A DNA stretch of 64,000 bases from Prevotella sp. tc2-28 (GTDB lineage: Bacteria; Bacteroidota; Bacteroidia; Bacteroidales; Bacteroidaceae): assembly GCF_900107705.1 (NCBI RefSeq), contig NZ_FNRE01000001.1, forward strand, positions 1-64,000. The letters are read 5' to 3'. The notes under the pieces were generated by a model. That model saw nothing but the letters and a program-made list of their open reading frames with translations. It searched no databases and was not told the DNA's origin. The translations under genes were made by a program, and so were the position numbers. Shown in pieces: positions 34,137-43,032 of this stretch (its first letter is position 1; the number at the start of each line of letters is the position of its first letter).

Positions 34137-35804
34137 ATGAATATGAAACACTATATGTCAAATTTCAAGATAAGTTTGTTGCTGATGACTTTCATGGCAA
34201 CATTCCTGTTTGGCGTTACTTCGTGTAAGGAAAGTGACTCTAGTGGTGGTACACCGAAAATCACTTCGGTCACTAACACGGATCCCAATAATCAGATTAC
34301 GTATGGTAAAATAGGTGCCGGCTCCCTCATCGTAATTCGCGGTGAGAATCTAGGCGGTACACAGAAAGTTTACATCAATGACCAAGAGGTGTGGTTCAAC
34401 ACCACCATGAACACAGACCACAGCATTATCGTTCAGATACCGACAGAGGATGATGGCTTCGTGCTAACAGCTTTTGATAGCAATCTGAAAGACGAGATTC
34501 GTGTGATTACCTCAGGGGGCATTGCTACATACACCTTCAAGATTACAGCCCCCTACCCCTCAGTAACAAGTGTGATATCTAAATTTCCACGCAATGCTGG
34601 TGACTGGGTAACTGTTATTGGTCAGAATTTGGTCGATATAGATCGTATTTTCATCACTTCATTAACAACTGATGAGATTTACGCATCCAGTGCGACAGAG
34701 ATTGGTGGCTCTCAAGCAGAGGTAACAGAATATGAGATTACCAAGCAAGAACACAGAAAAGCAGACTCCGGAAAAGGGTATGTTACTGACTCCGAGATGA
34801 AATTTAAGATCCCAGAGATGTCATTTGACGGTGGGACGCTGGTTATTGAGTGCGCCGCTGGCAATGTATTATATCCCTTCACACTAAGCTTAGCCCCACC
34901 CGAAATCTTAAAGGTCAGCACGGATATGCCTATTGCAGGTGAGGAACTTATCATTACAGGCAAGAACTTCGTTCAAGTTGACGAAATCAAGATTGGCGAT
35001 AAAGTGGTTAATGCTGAAGACTTTGAGGTGGATGAAGCCTGTGAGAATATCAGTATCACTTTCAAGGAGTATATGAAACCTAGCACTGATGCCACTCCAC
35101 TGTTGTCTGTGACAACAGGCGGTGGTGTAGTAACTACTGGGTTCTACAACTACTCTACCATTATTTATGGCTTTGAGGATGGACAAGCAACTAACAACGG
35201 ATGGGGAGGTGATCCTTCCTATGAAACAACAGACGGATCGACAGCTCCATTTACATGTGACGGCAACTTTGCCCACTTTAACATTCCTGCCGAAGGTCAA
35301 CAATGGTGGGGTACTATGATCTATTATCGAAAAGACTGGAGTGGAAACTCATTCCCGCTACCTAGCTTCGATGTAATTCCAGCGGATGCACCTGCTGAAA
35401 AGATTTACTTGGCAATGGAAGTGTACAATATTGGTTCTGACTACAATAAATTTGATGCTGAGGGTGTTCCAACCTTCACAGGTTACCTCCGCTATATGAT
35501 ACAACCCCTTGACGATTCAGAAAACCAATATGACAACTTCAAGGATTGGGTTCCCGATGGTTATCCCACAAAACCAGTCTTTGAGACAAAGATCCTGGCA
35601 GATGCTGATGGAAATGCTTTTGAAGGAAAATGGTATCGTCACGTACTGCCCTTAAGCAAATTTAATTGCTATGCAGGTAAGACTTATTCAGAAATCGTTA
35701 CTACAGGTTTAAATCAATTCCGCATTCAGTCCATCAACCAAGGAACAGTTGTTGGAAAGATTGATTTCTGTCTTGATAATATCCGTATCATCTACATCCC
35801 ATAA
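34137..35804 (+). CDS. Surface glycan-binding lipoprotein with IPT/TIG repeats (SusE/F position)
   Basis: A 555-residue lipoprotein (lipobox before the Cys of GVTSCKES, Cys30). It has three IPT/TIG immunoglobulin-like units (KITSVTNTDPNNQ..GSLIVIRGENLGG; PSVTSVISKFPRNAGDWVTVIGQNLVD; PEILKVSTDMPIAGEELIITGKNFVQ) spanning about residues 38-320, and a C-terminal beta-sandwich beginning IYGFEDGQATNNGWGGDPSYE that resembles a carbohydrate-binding module. In the third position after susC-susD it probably helps hold mannan at the cell surface. The Met two codons downstream is an alternative start. Confidence 0.85.
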   Translation: MNMKHYMSNFKISLLLMTFMATFLFGVTSCKESDSSGGTPKITSVTNTDPNNQITYGKIGAGSLIVIRGENLGGTQKVYINDQEVWFNTTMNTDHSIIVQIPTEDDGFVLTAFDSNLKDEIRVITSGGIATYTFKITAPYPSVTSVISKFPRNAGDWVTVIGQNLVDIDRIFITSLTTDEIYASSATEIGGSQAEVTEYEITKQEHRKADSGKGYVTDSEMKFKIPEMSFDGGTLVIECAAGNVLYPFTLSLAPPEILKVSTDMPIAGEELIITGKNFVQVDEIKIGDKVVNAEDFEVDEACENISITFKEYMKPSTDATPLLSVTTGGGVVTTGFYNYSTIIYGFEDGQATNNGWGGDPSYETTDGSTAPFTCDGNFAHFNIPAEGQQWWGTMIYYRKDWSGNSFPLPSFDVIPADAPAEKIYLAMEVYNIGSDYNKFDAEGVPTFTGYLRYMIQPLDDSENQYDNFKDWVPDGYPTKPVFETKILADADGNAFEGKWYRHVLPLSKFNCYAGKTYSEIVTTGLNQFRIQSINQGTVVGKIDFCLDNIRIIYIP

Positions 35805-35822
35805 TGTCAAATTGAAAAGATT

Positions 35823-37280
35823 ATGAAACAAAAAAAAATATTCTCTATTATTTTGCTCATCGTAGCAGCTCTGGGGTTCCAGAGCTGCAGCGATAGCGAT
35901 AGCAGCGACACAGCCAAAGTGATGAGGCTATTTCAGGGTAATACAGAAGTAACCGAATTGAACTTCTCACTGGGTGCTAGCAGCCAAATGCTGGGTGTAT
36001 TCTCTGACGCAAACTGGGAAGCCTCACTCAGTGAGGAATCATGGTGTACCATCTCTAACCATGCAGGTTTTGTTGATGGGGACAGCATTCAGTATATTAA
36101 AATATCTGTTGCAAAGAATCCTGAATCTGCACGTTCTGTAGTCCTCACAGTAAAAGCTGGTGGTACATCACGTACAGTTACCATCAATCAAAATGGCACA
36201 GAGACTGATCCTGACGATCCTTTTATTAGTGCATTCACATTTGTAGAAGATCTCAAGATGGGCTATAATCTTGGTAACACCCTTGATGCCAGCCATGAGG
36301 CTAACAAATATGATTGGTTCACCCCTTCTGGACCCGGAGACTGGCAGACATATGAAACATGTTGGGGGCAACCCATCACCACGCAGGAAATCATTGACGA
36401 CATTGCAGCCAAAGGCTTTGACATTATCCGTGTTCCTGTGACATGGTTCCCTCATATGGATGCTAATGGCAATGTTGACGAGGCGTGGATGAATCGAGTA
36501 GAAGAGGTAGTGAAATACGTTTTGAATTCTGGTTGCTATTGTATTTTGAACGTACAACACGATACAGGAGCGAAAGATGGACGTGAAGACAATATTGCAT
36601 GGATTTCACTAGCAGCAGACGAGTACGATACTACCAGTCCGCTCTTCAAGAAACTGTGGACTCAGATTGCTAACCGATTCAAGGGATATAATGACAAACT
36701 GCTGTTTGAAGGTATGAATGAGGTGCTATACAAAAATCGCGAATTCGGAAGTTTTGAAAATTACTCTGCGGATGATTGGGCTACACTTAACAAGCTCCAG
36801 CAGGACTTCGTGGATGCCGTCCGTGCAACAGGAGGGAACAACGAATATCGCAACTTAGTGTTTGCCACAGCAGCTGCAACCAGTGATGTTACAGCCTTGT
36901 CGCAATTAAAACTCCCAGAGGACATCCATCCCAACCATCTGGTAGGTTCGGTACACAGCTATGATCCCTACTGGTTCTGCAATGATGGTGATGCTATTTA
37001 CCACATCGATTATTTTGACACTGACTGCCAAACAGAGATTGACGCTATCTTCAACCGTGTCGATGCCCATTTCTTAGGAAAATTAGGCGTTCCTTATATC
37101 TTTGGCGAGTTTGGTGCTATTGGCACACATCCGGATATGGCCGAACGTGTAAAATATGCCCAGTACATGGCTAAAAAGTTTAAGGAATACGGTACGACTG
37201 GTCTCTGGTGGATGGGATTATACGACCGCCAAAAGAGGGAATGGAATGAAAGTGAGATTGTTGATGCACTCATGAAATAA
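35823..37280 (+). CDS. BACON-GH5 endo-glycanase, lipoprotein
   Basis: A 485-residue lipoprotein (Cys22 in GFQSCSDS) with a BACON domain (about residues 35-125: LNFSLGASSQMLGVFSDANWEASLSEESW..) and a GH5 catalytic domain. GH5 features: MGYNLGNTLDAS, IIRVPVTWFPHMD, acid/base Glu300 in FEGMNEVL, His in VHSYDPYW and nucleophile Glu429 in FGEFGAIG. The NVQHD motif has Gln where the paralogous domain downstream has NVHHD. It is probably the surface endo-mannanase or glucomannanase of the locus; endoglucanase activity cannot be excluded. 18 nt separate it from the preceding gene. Confidence 0.9.
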   Translation: MKQKKIFSIILLIVAALGFQSCSDSDSSDTAKVMRLFQGNTEVTELNFSLGASSQMLGVFSDANWEASLSEESWCTISNHAGFVDGDSIQYIKISVAKNPESARSVVLTVKAGGTSRTVTINQNGTETDPDDPFISAFTFVEDLKMGYNLGNTLDASHEANKYDWFTPSGPGDWQTYETCWGQPITTQEIIDDIAAKGFDIIRVPVTWFPHMDANGNVDEAWMNRVEEVVKYVLNSGCYCILNVQHDTGAKDGREDNIAWISLAADEYDTTSPLFKKLWTQIANRFKGYNDKLLFEGMNEVLYKNREFGSFENYSADDWATLNKLQQDFVDAVRATGGNNEYRNLVFATAAATSDVTALSQLKLPEDIHPNHLVGSVHSYDPYWFCNDGDAIYHIDYFDTDCQTEIDAIFNRVDAHFLGKLGVPYIFGEFGAIGTHPDMAERVKYAQYMAKKFKEYGTTGLWWMGLYDRQKREWNESEIVDALMK

Positions 37281-37307
37281 GCATACAACTATTTTTCTAT
37301 GCAAAGC

Positions 37308-37337
37308 CGGGATGCTCCGTTTTGATGGAGCATCCCG
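37308..37337 (+). terminator. Intrinsic terminator after the BACON-GH5 gene
   Basis: CGGGATGCTCC (37308-37318) and GGAGCATCCCG (37327-37337) form a perfect 11-bp stem with an 8-nt loop, followed by ATTTATTA. It should end the susC-to-GH5 transcript or reduce read-through to the GH26-GH5 gene. Confidence 0.8.
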
Positions 37338-37434
37338 ATTTATTAGATCGCTTCTTAAGGAGACAACCAGGAAAACGAAATAGGATATTCGCCTATTCAC
37401 TGAGCCTATCTTGAATATAGTAATTCACAAACTT

Positions 37435-40224
37435 ATGAAAAGACTGAAAACATTCATTGCAGCGCTCACACTGACGACAACGGGCACGATGGCTGCTGAC
37501 ATCCCGTCAACACCCGTTACCGCATTAACCGATGCTGCCAAGAACCTCTATGCCTATTTCCTGGAGCAATATGGCAAGAAGACTATTTCCAGCGTCATGG
37601 CGAATGTCAATTGGAACAACACCTGTGCCGAGAATGTCTATAAGCTCACAGGCAAGTATCCAGCCATGAACTGCTATGACTTCATTCACATCTGTTTTTC
37701 GCCAGCCAATTGGATTGACTACACCGACATCACTCCTGTCAAGGACTGGAACGATGCGGGCGGTATCGTACAGTTGATGTGGCATTTCAATGTGCCCAAC
37801 AAAGAAGGGGAAACACACGTGACCTGCACCCCGGGCGATGGCAATGCTGTCAAAGATGCCTATGGCAACGAGACATACACCACTCTTTACCGTCCTTCTA
37901 ATGTCTTTACCGAAGGCACGTGGGAGAACAAATGGTTCTACGAGCAGATGGACAAGGTCATTGCCACCATCCTCAAGTTACAGGACGCTGGCATTGCCGC
38001 TACCTGGCGACCCTTCCATGAGGCAGCAGGCAATGCTTGCGCCAAGCAGCAGGCCGACTGGACCAAAGCATGGTTCTGGTGGGGCTACGACGGTGCCGAT
38101 ACTTACAAGAAGCTGTGGAAGGCCATGTACGACTATTTCAAGCAGAAAGGCGTCAACAACCTCATCTGGGTGTGGACCACACAGAACTACAACGGCAACA
38201 GCAGCAATTATAACCAGGATACTAACTGGTACCCTGGCGACGAGTACGTTGACATAGTGGCCCGCGACCTTTATGGCTGCAATGCCGAGCAGAACTTGCA
38301 AGAGTTCAATGAGATTCAGGCCGCCTACCCTAACAAGATGGTGGCGCTGGGCGAATGCGGCTATGGCAACAACGGCGACCCCGGCAAGATGTCGGACGTA
38401 TGGGCGAAAGGCGCCAAGTGGGGTCACTTCATGGTCTGGTATCAAGGCGGACAAGGCTCTACTGACACCATGTGCAGCGACGACTGGTGGAAGGACGCCA
38501 TGAGCAGTGCCAACGTCATCACCCGCGATAAGGTGGTTATCCCCGACGTCACTTCAACCATCGAGAATGCCACGGATGCCGTGAAGAACATGGGACTGGG
38601 CTGGAACTTGGGTAACGCCCTCGACGCCAATGTCCAACAATACCATGATGCCACGCAGGACAACTACTGGGGACAGCAGGACATTACCTCTGAGAGCTGC
38701 TGGGGTCAGCTACCCACCAAGGCAGAACTGATGGCCATGATGAAAGAAGCCGGTTTCGGAGCCATCCGCGTTCCCGTGACATGGTATAACCACATGGACA
38801 AGGACGGCAACGTGGATGCAGCATGGATGAACCGCGTGCATGAGGTGGTTGACTATGTCATCAGCCAAGGAATGTACTGCATCCTCAACGTACACCACGA
38901 CACGGGTGCCGACAGCTACGACAGCCAGAAGAACCTCACCGGCTACCATTGGATCAAGGCCGATGAAACCAACTACGCTACCAACAAGGCCCGCTATGAG
39001 AAACTGTGGCAGCAGATAGCCCAAGAGTTCCGCAACTATGGTCAACTGCTGCTGTTCGAAGGCTATAACGAGATGCTCGATGCCAAAAGCTCCTGGAATT
39101 TTGCACAGAGCAGTTCCGCCTACGATGCCATCAACAAGTACGCCCAGAGCTTTGTCGATGTGGTACGCGCCACCGGTGGCAACAATGCCCAGCGCAACCT
39201 CATTGTCAGCACATACGGCGCCTGCTCAGGCAACGGCACGTGGGATGCAAGAGTGCAAGATCCCTTGAAGAAACTGCAGATTCCTTCTGGCGAAAGCAAC
39301 CACATCATCTTCGAGGTTCACAACTACCCCGCTATCGTCAATAAGGACAAGGACGGCAATTATGTCAGCGACCGCACCATCAGCGAAATCAAGGCAGAAA
39401 TCGATGCGTGGCTTGAGAACCTGAAGACCCACCTCATCAGCAAGGGCGCTCCTGTAATCATTGGCGAATGGGGTACCAATAACGTCGATGCAGGAAGTGG
39501 AAAGACAGACTATGACCTCCATAAAGACCTGATGTTCGAATTCGTCAGCTACATGATAAAGACCATGAAGCAGAACGATATTGCCACCTTCTACTGGATG
39601 GGACTCTCCGACGGTGCACCGCGCACTTACCCCGCCTTCACACAACCAGACCTGGCGCTGAAGATGCTGCAGGCCTATCACGGCGACTCTTGGAATCCCT
39701 ACCTGCCTGACGCCAAGGACTTTCCCGGAGGCAAAGTCACCTCGGCCACGGTGAATTTCAACAACCAGTGGGGCGAACTGACCATCCACAAGGGAGCTAT
39801 CGACAAGACCGTCTATAAAGGTATCAAGGTGGAGCTGGAAGAAAAGCCTGCCACTGGGGCCCTGTCTTTCAAGGTATATGCCAGCAGTGAGAAGGCAACA
39901 GCCATCACGTCCAAGACTCCATCGTTGGCTTTCTCCAGTTACACAGGCATCCAGAAAATCAACCTGCAGTGGAACATAGCCACCAAGGGGAGCATCAAAA
40001 TCAAGAGCGTCAACCTTGTCAAGCACGACAACTCCACAGAACCCTGTAGTCTGGAAGTGGCGTGGGGCTGTACCCTCAGCGACCAGAATTATGCCACGGG
40101 TATTGACGCTATCACCGCCACCCGCTCCGCAGACGGCATCATCTACAACCTCAGCGGACAACGTGTCGCCACCCCCACCCGCGGCATTTACATCAAGAAC
40201 GGGAAGAAGTACATCATCAAATAA
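37435..40224 (+). CDS. GH26-GH5 bimodular mannanase/glucanase with T9SS-like C-terminal motif
   Basis: A 929-residue secreted enzyme with signal peptide MKRLKTFIAALTLTTTGTMA. Residues about 25-365 form GH26 (acid/base Glu196 in WRPFHEAAGN, nucleophile Glu307 in ALGECGYG). Residues about 385-735 form GH5 (GLGWNLGNALDA, Glu546 in FEGYNEML, Glu678 in IIGEWGTN). A beta-sandwich of about 120 residues follows. The C-terminus IYNLSGQRVATPTRGIYIKNGKKYIIK resembles the type A sorting domain end used by type IX secretion in Prevotella-like species. GH26/GH5 double enzymes are known from rumen Prevotella. The GH5 half is a close paralogue of the BACON-GH5 enzyme upstream. A GC-richer codon use than the flanking sus genes is visible. 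Confidence 0.92.
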   Translation: MKRLKTFIAALTLTTTGTMAADIPSTPVTALTDAAKNLYAYFLEQYGKKTISSVMANVNWNNTCAENVYKLTGKYPAMNCYDFIHICFSPANWIDYTDITPVKDWNDAGGIVQLMWHFNVPNKEGETHVTCTPGDGNAVKDAYGNETYTTLYRPSNVFTEGTWENKWFYEQMDKVIATILKLQDAGIAATWRPFHEAAGNACAKQQADWTKAWFWWGYDGADTYKKLWKAMYDYFKQKGVNNLIWVWTTQNYNGNSSNYNQDTNWYPGDEYVDIVARDLYGCNAEQNLQEFNEIQAAYPNKMVALGECGYGNNGDPGKMSDVWAKGAKWGHFMVWYQGGQGSTDTMCSDDWWKDAMSSANVITRDKVVIPDVTSTIENATDAVKNMGLGWNLGNALDANVQQYHDATQDNYWGQQDITSESCWGQLPTKAELMAMMKEAGFGAIRVPVTWYNHMDKDGNVDAAWMNRVHEVVDYVISQGMYCILNVHHDTGADSYDSQKNLTGYHWIKADETNYATNKARYEKLWQQIAQEFRNYGQLLLFEGYNEMLDAKSSWNFAQSSSAYDAINKYAQSFVDVVRATGGNNAQRNLIVSTYGACSGNGTWDARVQDPLKKLQIPSGESNHIIFEVHNYPAIVNKDKDGNYVSDRTISEIKAEIDAWLENLKTHLISKGAPVIIGEWGTNNVDAGSGKTDYDLHKDLMFEFVSYMIKTMKQNDIATFYWMGLSDGAPRTYPAFTQPDLALKMLQAYHGDSWNPYLPDAKDFPGGKVTSATVNFNNQWGELTIHKGAIDKTVYKGIKVELEEKPATGALSFKVYASSEKATAITSKTPSLAFSSYTGIQKINLQWNIATKGSIKIKSVNLVKHDNSTEPCSLEVAWGCTLSDQNYATGIDAITATRSADGIIYNLSGQRVATPTRGIYIKNGKKYIIK

Positions 40225-40237
40225 CTTTCATCCATAT

Positions 40238-40289
40238 TGTCTTTCCCTGAAAAACGTTGAATCAAAATAACGTTTTTCAGGGAAAGACA
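40238..40289 (+). terminator. 21-bp perfect hairpin terminator
   Basis: Positions 40238-40258 and 40269-40289 are perfect reverse complements (start TGTCTTTCCCTG) with a 10-nt loop. It begins 14 nt after the GH26-GH5 stop codon and ends the mannan arm. The stem is unusually long. Confidence 0.85.
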
Positions 40290-40353
40290 GTTATTACAAA
40301 CACCATTTTATGTTTAATTTCATTGTTTTTTCCTTTTTTCCATTTATTTATTG

Positions 40354-40361
40354 TACCTTTG
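40354..40361 (+). promoter_or_regulatory. -7 promoter box of the 481-residue lipoprotein gene
   Basis: TACCTTTG, a perfect -7 box, lies 32 nt upstream of the ATG at 40393. No clear TTTG is found 19-21 nt further upstream; that region is T-rich. Confidence 0.55.
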
Positions 40362-40392
40362 CAGCGTTTTTCAAATATAAGCTAATTAAAAG

Positions 40393-41838
40393 ATGAGAGT
40401 AAAGAAATGGGTAATGGCTACAGCCTTAATGTGTAGCCCGTTAGCATTTACATCGTGCACAGATGTTAAGGATAACTCAGGAGAACAACAGGCGACTATC
40501 AGTTCTGAGCGCATTGCATTTGAGAAGCAATTGTCAGTACAACTGCAACAGTTAGCCCAGGATGTAAAAATCGAGTCGGCTATGGAATCAACCAATGCCA
40601 TCTCTGACTTCGTCGCCAGTATTGATTTAGACGCACTAAAGCAGAAGATTGACTACATTCTGGCTAAGTCAGTAGCCGGAGCAACTACCGTAAAAATGGA
40701 GTCGTTGAATGCTCAAGACAAGCAGGCTGTAGCAACCTGTCTGAAAGAACGCTTTAAGATGACAGATGCCGAGATTGCTGACCTTAGCGTCTTTAGCGTT
40801 ATTGATGCCAACAAGGCGCTGAGCACGTTGACACTCACCTTCAAGGACGGCAAGTGTGAAGCGGTGTACAACGAAAAGACCGAGGGTTTCTGCATCGAGG
40901 TTGTGAAGCCCGACGGAAAGACGACGAAGATGGTTATGAAGTTCGGCCCCGCCGGTGACGGTGTGAATCTCTTTGCCACCCGCCTCCTGAAGGTTACGCC
41001 CCTGGCCATTCAGTTGCCTGAGAGTTTCGACATCTCGCTGACCACGGCAAAAGGCAACGTCATGAACGGTACGATAGCACTCAGTTCGAAAGCAGCCTCA
41101 CGCTATCTCAGTTTCAACAAGAGCCAGTGGAAGGCTAATGTGGTGCTGAACGCTACGGTGAATGGCAACAAGCAATCAATAGCACTGGATGCAAGCTATG
41201 AAGAGGACGGTCATTTTGCCGTCAGCACCTCGATTACCGCCAGCGACAAGCAAATCTTGGCTATGGATGCCAAAGGGGTGAAGGAGGCTTACAGCGAAGA
41301 ATATCTGGACGGTGAAGAGCTGAAAGCACTGCAGGATATGGGACCCATCTTCTCTACCTGCTACGGAATTCTGCGCGGACTGAAAGGTAAGATCGTGAAG
41401 GAATTTAACATCACCTTTGGTGGCGAACTGGTATTCAAAGGAAATTGCTGCGATGTGGCTAAGTCATTGCTGGCATTGGGCAATCTTTACAAACTTTGGA
41501 ACACCAACCCGACATTCAATACGGTTGATACCTACACACAGCAGTTGAACCAGTACTTACCATTCACTGTGACACAGAACTCAACAAACATCACCGCTCA
41601 GGGCAAATTCGTCACGACCATGAAGGGCATCACTCACGAGGAATATCAGCCCGCCGTGGCGCTCACTTTCAAGGGCGAGACTGAGCCTCAGGTCATGCTG
41701 AATAACATGTCGGCTACCGACCGTGAGAATTACAATAAGATGATGGGTAACTTGAACACCCTCATTCAGGGATGTGACAAGTTGTTGGGCTCTATAGTGG
41801 AAAAAGCTCGTCAATTAGGCTCAACCATCAAGTTGTAA
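40393..41838 (+). CDS. Lipoprotein of unknown function
   Basis: A 481-residue lipoprotein: signal MRVKKWVMATALMCSPLAFTSC with the lipobox FTSC at Cys22. The mature part begins with a charged, glutamine-rich helical stretch (about residues 30-110), followed by mixed alpha/beta sequence with repeating hydrophobic strands (LTLTFKDGKCEAVYNEKTEGF; VVLNATVNGNKQSIALDASYEEDGHF; ALTFKGETEPQVMLNNM), suggesting a lipid- or hydrophobe-binding beta fold. I recognise no family. Flanked by terminators on both sides, it is a single-gene unit between the mannan locus and a cyclophilin gene. Confidence 0.85.
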   Translation: MRVKKWVMATALMCSPLAFTSCTDVKDNSGEQQATISSERIAFEKQLSVQLQQLAQDVKIESAMESTNAISDFVASIDLDALKQKIDYILAKSVAGATTVKMESLNAQDKQAVATCLKERFKMTDAEIADLSVFSVIDANKALSTLTLTFKDGKCEAVYNEKTEGFCIEVVKPDGKTTKMVMKFGPAGDGVNLFATRLLKVTPLAIQLPESFDISLTTAKGNVMNGTIALSSKAASRYLSFNKSQWKANVVLNATVNGNKQSIALDASYEEDGHFAVSTSITASDKQILAMDAKGVKEAYSEEYLDGEELKALQDMGPIFSTCYGILRGLKGKIVKEFNITFGGELVFKGNCCDVAKSLLALGNLYKLWNTNPTFNTVDTYTQQLNQYLPFTVTQNSTNITAQGKFVTTMKGITHEEYQPAVALTFKGETEPQVMLNNMSATDRENYNKMMGNLNTLIQGCDKLLGSIVEKARQLGSTIKL

Positions 41839-41870
41839 TTTCTGATAGTCACTAAACAGGAAATACAAAG

Positions 41871-41906
41871 ACAAAAGAGAGGCTCCTTCCAAAGCCTCTC
41901 TTTTGT
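41871..41906. terminator. Bidirectional intrinsic terminator
   Basis: ACAAAAGAGAGGCT (41871-41884) pairs perfectly with AGCCTCTCTTTTGT (41893-41906) around an 8-nt loop, with A/T-rich ends on both sides. It separates the convergent lipoprotein and cyclophilin genes. Confidence 0.85.
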
Positions 41907-41950
41907 TTATTCAAATCACTTCTGCCAGCATCTTCACTATCTCTGGCACA

Positions 41951-42679
41951 TCACTCAATGACGATCATTCTCATTTCAATGTCATCAACAGGTCTGTCGG
42001 CACGTCCTGTAGCAGTTCCTTGAATCATTTCGACCACGTCAAGACCTTCCTCGACTTCACCGAATACGGTATACTGTCCGTCAAGATGAGGAGTACCACC
42101 TACTGAAGAGTATAACTTCAACTGCTCATCAGTCAGTCCAGACTTTCCTACCCTACTTTCTGCTTCTGCCGCGAGTTGGTCTTGTAGTTCCTGGAGCCCC
42201 TCACGATTCCTGTCGCGACGCATCTGCAAAATCTCTGCGCGATGTTCGCCAGCAAGTGCATTGAATTCTGCTTGAACTTTCTGCATCCTCAACTGTTTTG
42301 AGAACTGACGAAGCTGTCCTTCATTATACACCTGTCCCCAGACAATATAGAACTGAGAGCCGCTACTGCGACGCTCCGGATTAACTTCATCACCTTGCCT
42401 TGCAGCAGCCAATGCTCCGCGCTTATGGAAAAGGCCGTCCTTGATTTCCGCTTCAAGCGTATAGTCCGGACCTCCAACACCAAGCATTTTCCCTGCAGGT
42501 GCTCCCTTTGAATCAGGATCACCGCCCTGAATCATAAAGTCTTTAATCACTCGATGGAACAATGTACCATCGTAATAACCCTCCTTCGCCAACTTCAGAA
42601 AATTGTCGCGATGTATAGGAGTCTCGTCATATAGGCGAACCACGATGTCGCCAAGCATCGTCTGAATCTTTACTTTCAT
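41951..42679 (-). CDS. Cyclophilin-type peptidyl-prolyl cis-trans isomerase
   Basis: A 242-residue protein without signal peptide (start MKVKIQTMLGDIVV). The cyclophilin core is present: NFLKLAKEGYYDGTLFHRVIKDFMIQGGDP near residues 22-50, GALAAARQGDEVNPERRSSGSQFYI, and a C-terminal YTVFGEVEEGLDVVEMIQG. A 60-residue helical insertion (about 115-175, rich in Gln/Glu/Arg) interrupts the fold, a form common in Bacteroidetes. It should accelerate proline isomerisation in the cytoplasm. The start at 42679 is preferred over the longer in-frame ORF, which crosses a degraded gene remnant. Confidence 0.92.
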   Translation of the reverse strand: MKVKIQTMLGDIVVRLYDETPIHRDNFLKLAKEGYYDGTLFHRVIKDFMIQGGDPDSKGAPAGKMLGVGGPDYTLEAEIKDGLFHKRGALAAARQGDEVNPERRSSGSQFYIVWGQVYNEGQLRQFSKQLRMQKVQAEFNALAGEHRAEILQMRRDRNREGLQELQDQLAAEAESRVGKSGLTDEQLKLYSSVGGTPHLDGQYTVFGEVEEGLDVVEMIQGTATGRADRPVDDIEMRMIVIE

Positions 42680-42695
42680 TTTTTTGTTTGTTATA

Positions 42696-42800
42696 TTATA
42701 AATCATATAGTATCGTGATACCAAAACCGAACCCTGTAGTGAGCTGAATAAAACTCGCACCGATGCTAAGCAGGAATATGGAAAGGATGATACTACTCAT
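42696..42800 (-). pseudogene. N-terminal fragment of a TauE/SafE-like membrane permease
   Basis: A minus-strand reading frame from the ATG at 42800 encodes MSSIILSIFLLSIGASFIQL then TTGFGFGITILYDL and stops. The SFIQLTTGFGFGI stretch resembles the first helix of sulfite exporter TauE/SafE proteins (SFIQ-TTGFGFG). Only 34 residues remain, ending against the cyclophilin start, so it is a truncated remnant. The match is from memory of the family. Confidence 0.6.
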
Positions 42801-42860
42801 TAATACCTTAATTAATCTCAAAACTTGCCACAAAAGTAATAAAAATCGAGCAGAAATGAG

Positions 42861-42868
42861 TATATTTG
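42861..42868 (+). promoter_or_regulatory. -7 promoter box upstream of the glutathione peroxidase fusion
   Basis: TATATTTG lies 33 nt before the ATG at 42901. It probably once served the hydrolase whose start remains at 42901 and now drives the in-frame downstream gene. Confidence 0.5.
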
Positions 42869-42900
42869 TCCCGTTTTACAACAAAGTTTAAGAGAAACGT

Positions 42901-43032
42901 ATGAAAAAGATTCTGTTCCTCCATGGTTTCTTTGCTAGTGGTCAATATGTACCTGCTGTCACATTGAAAGAGGCATTCGAGGGTGAAGCAGATGTTACCA
43001 CGCCAGACTTAATCAATTTAAAAAATTATATT
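42901..43032 (+). pseudogene. N-terminal remnant of a YqiA-like alpha/beta hydrolase, in frame with the next gene
   Basis: Forty-four codons beginning MKKILFLHGFFASGQYVPAV, followed by TLKEAFEGEADVTTPDLINL, look like the first strand and oxyanion loop (LHGF-ASG) of a small alpha/beta hydrolase of the YqiA/esterase type. The catalytic Ser motif and the rest are missing. The frame runs without a stop into the signal peptide of the glutathione peroxidase at 43033. If translated as one protein, this segment would precede an internal signal sequence. Confidence 0.6.

Noticed and set aside
42680..42760. 27-residue N-terminal extension of the cyclophilin
   Set aside because: It is out-of-frame reading through the TauE/SafE-like remnant and has no counterpart in cyclophilins.
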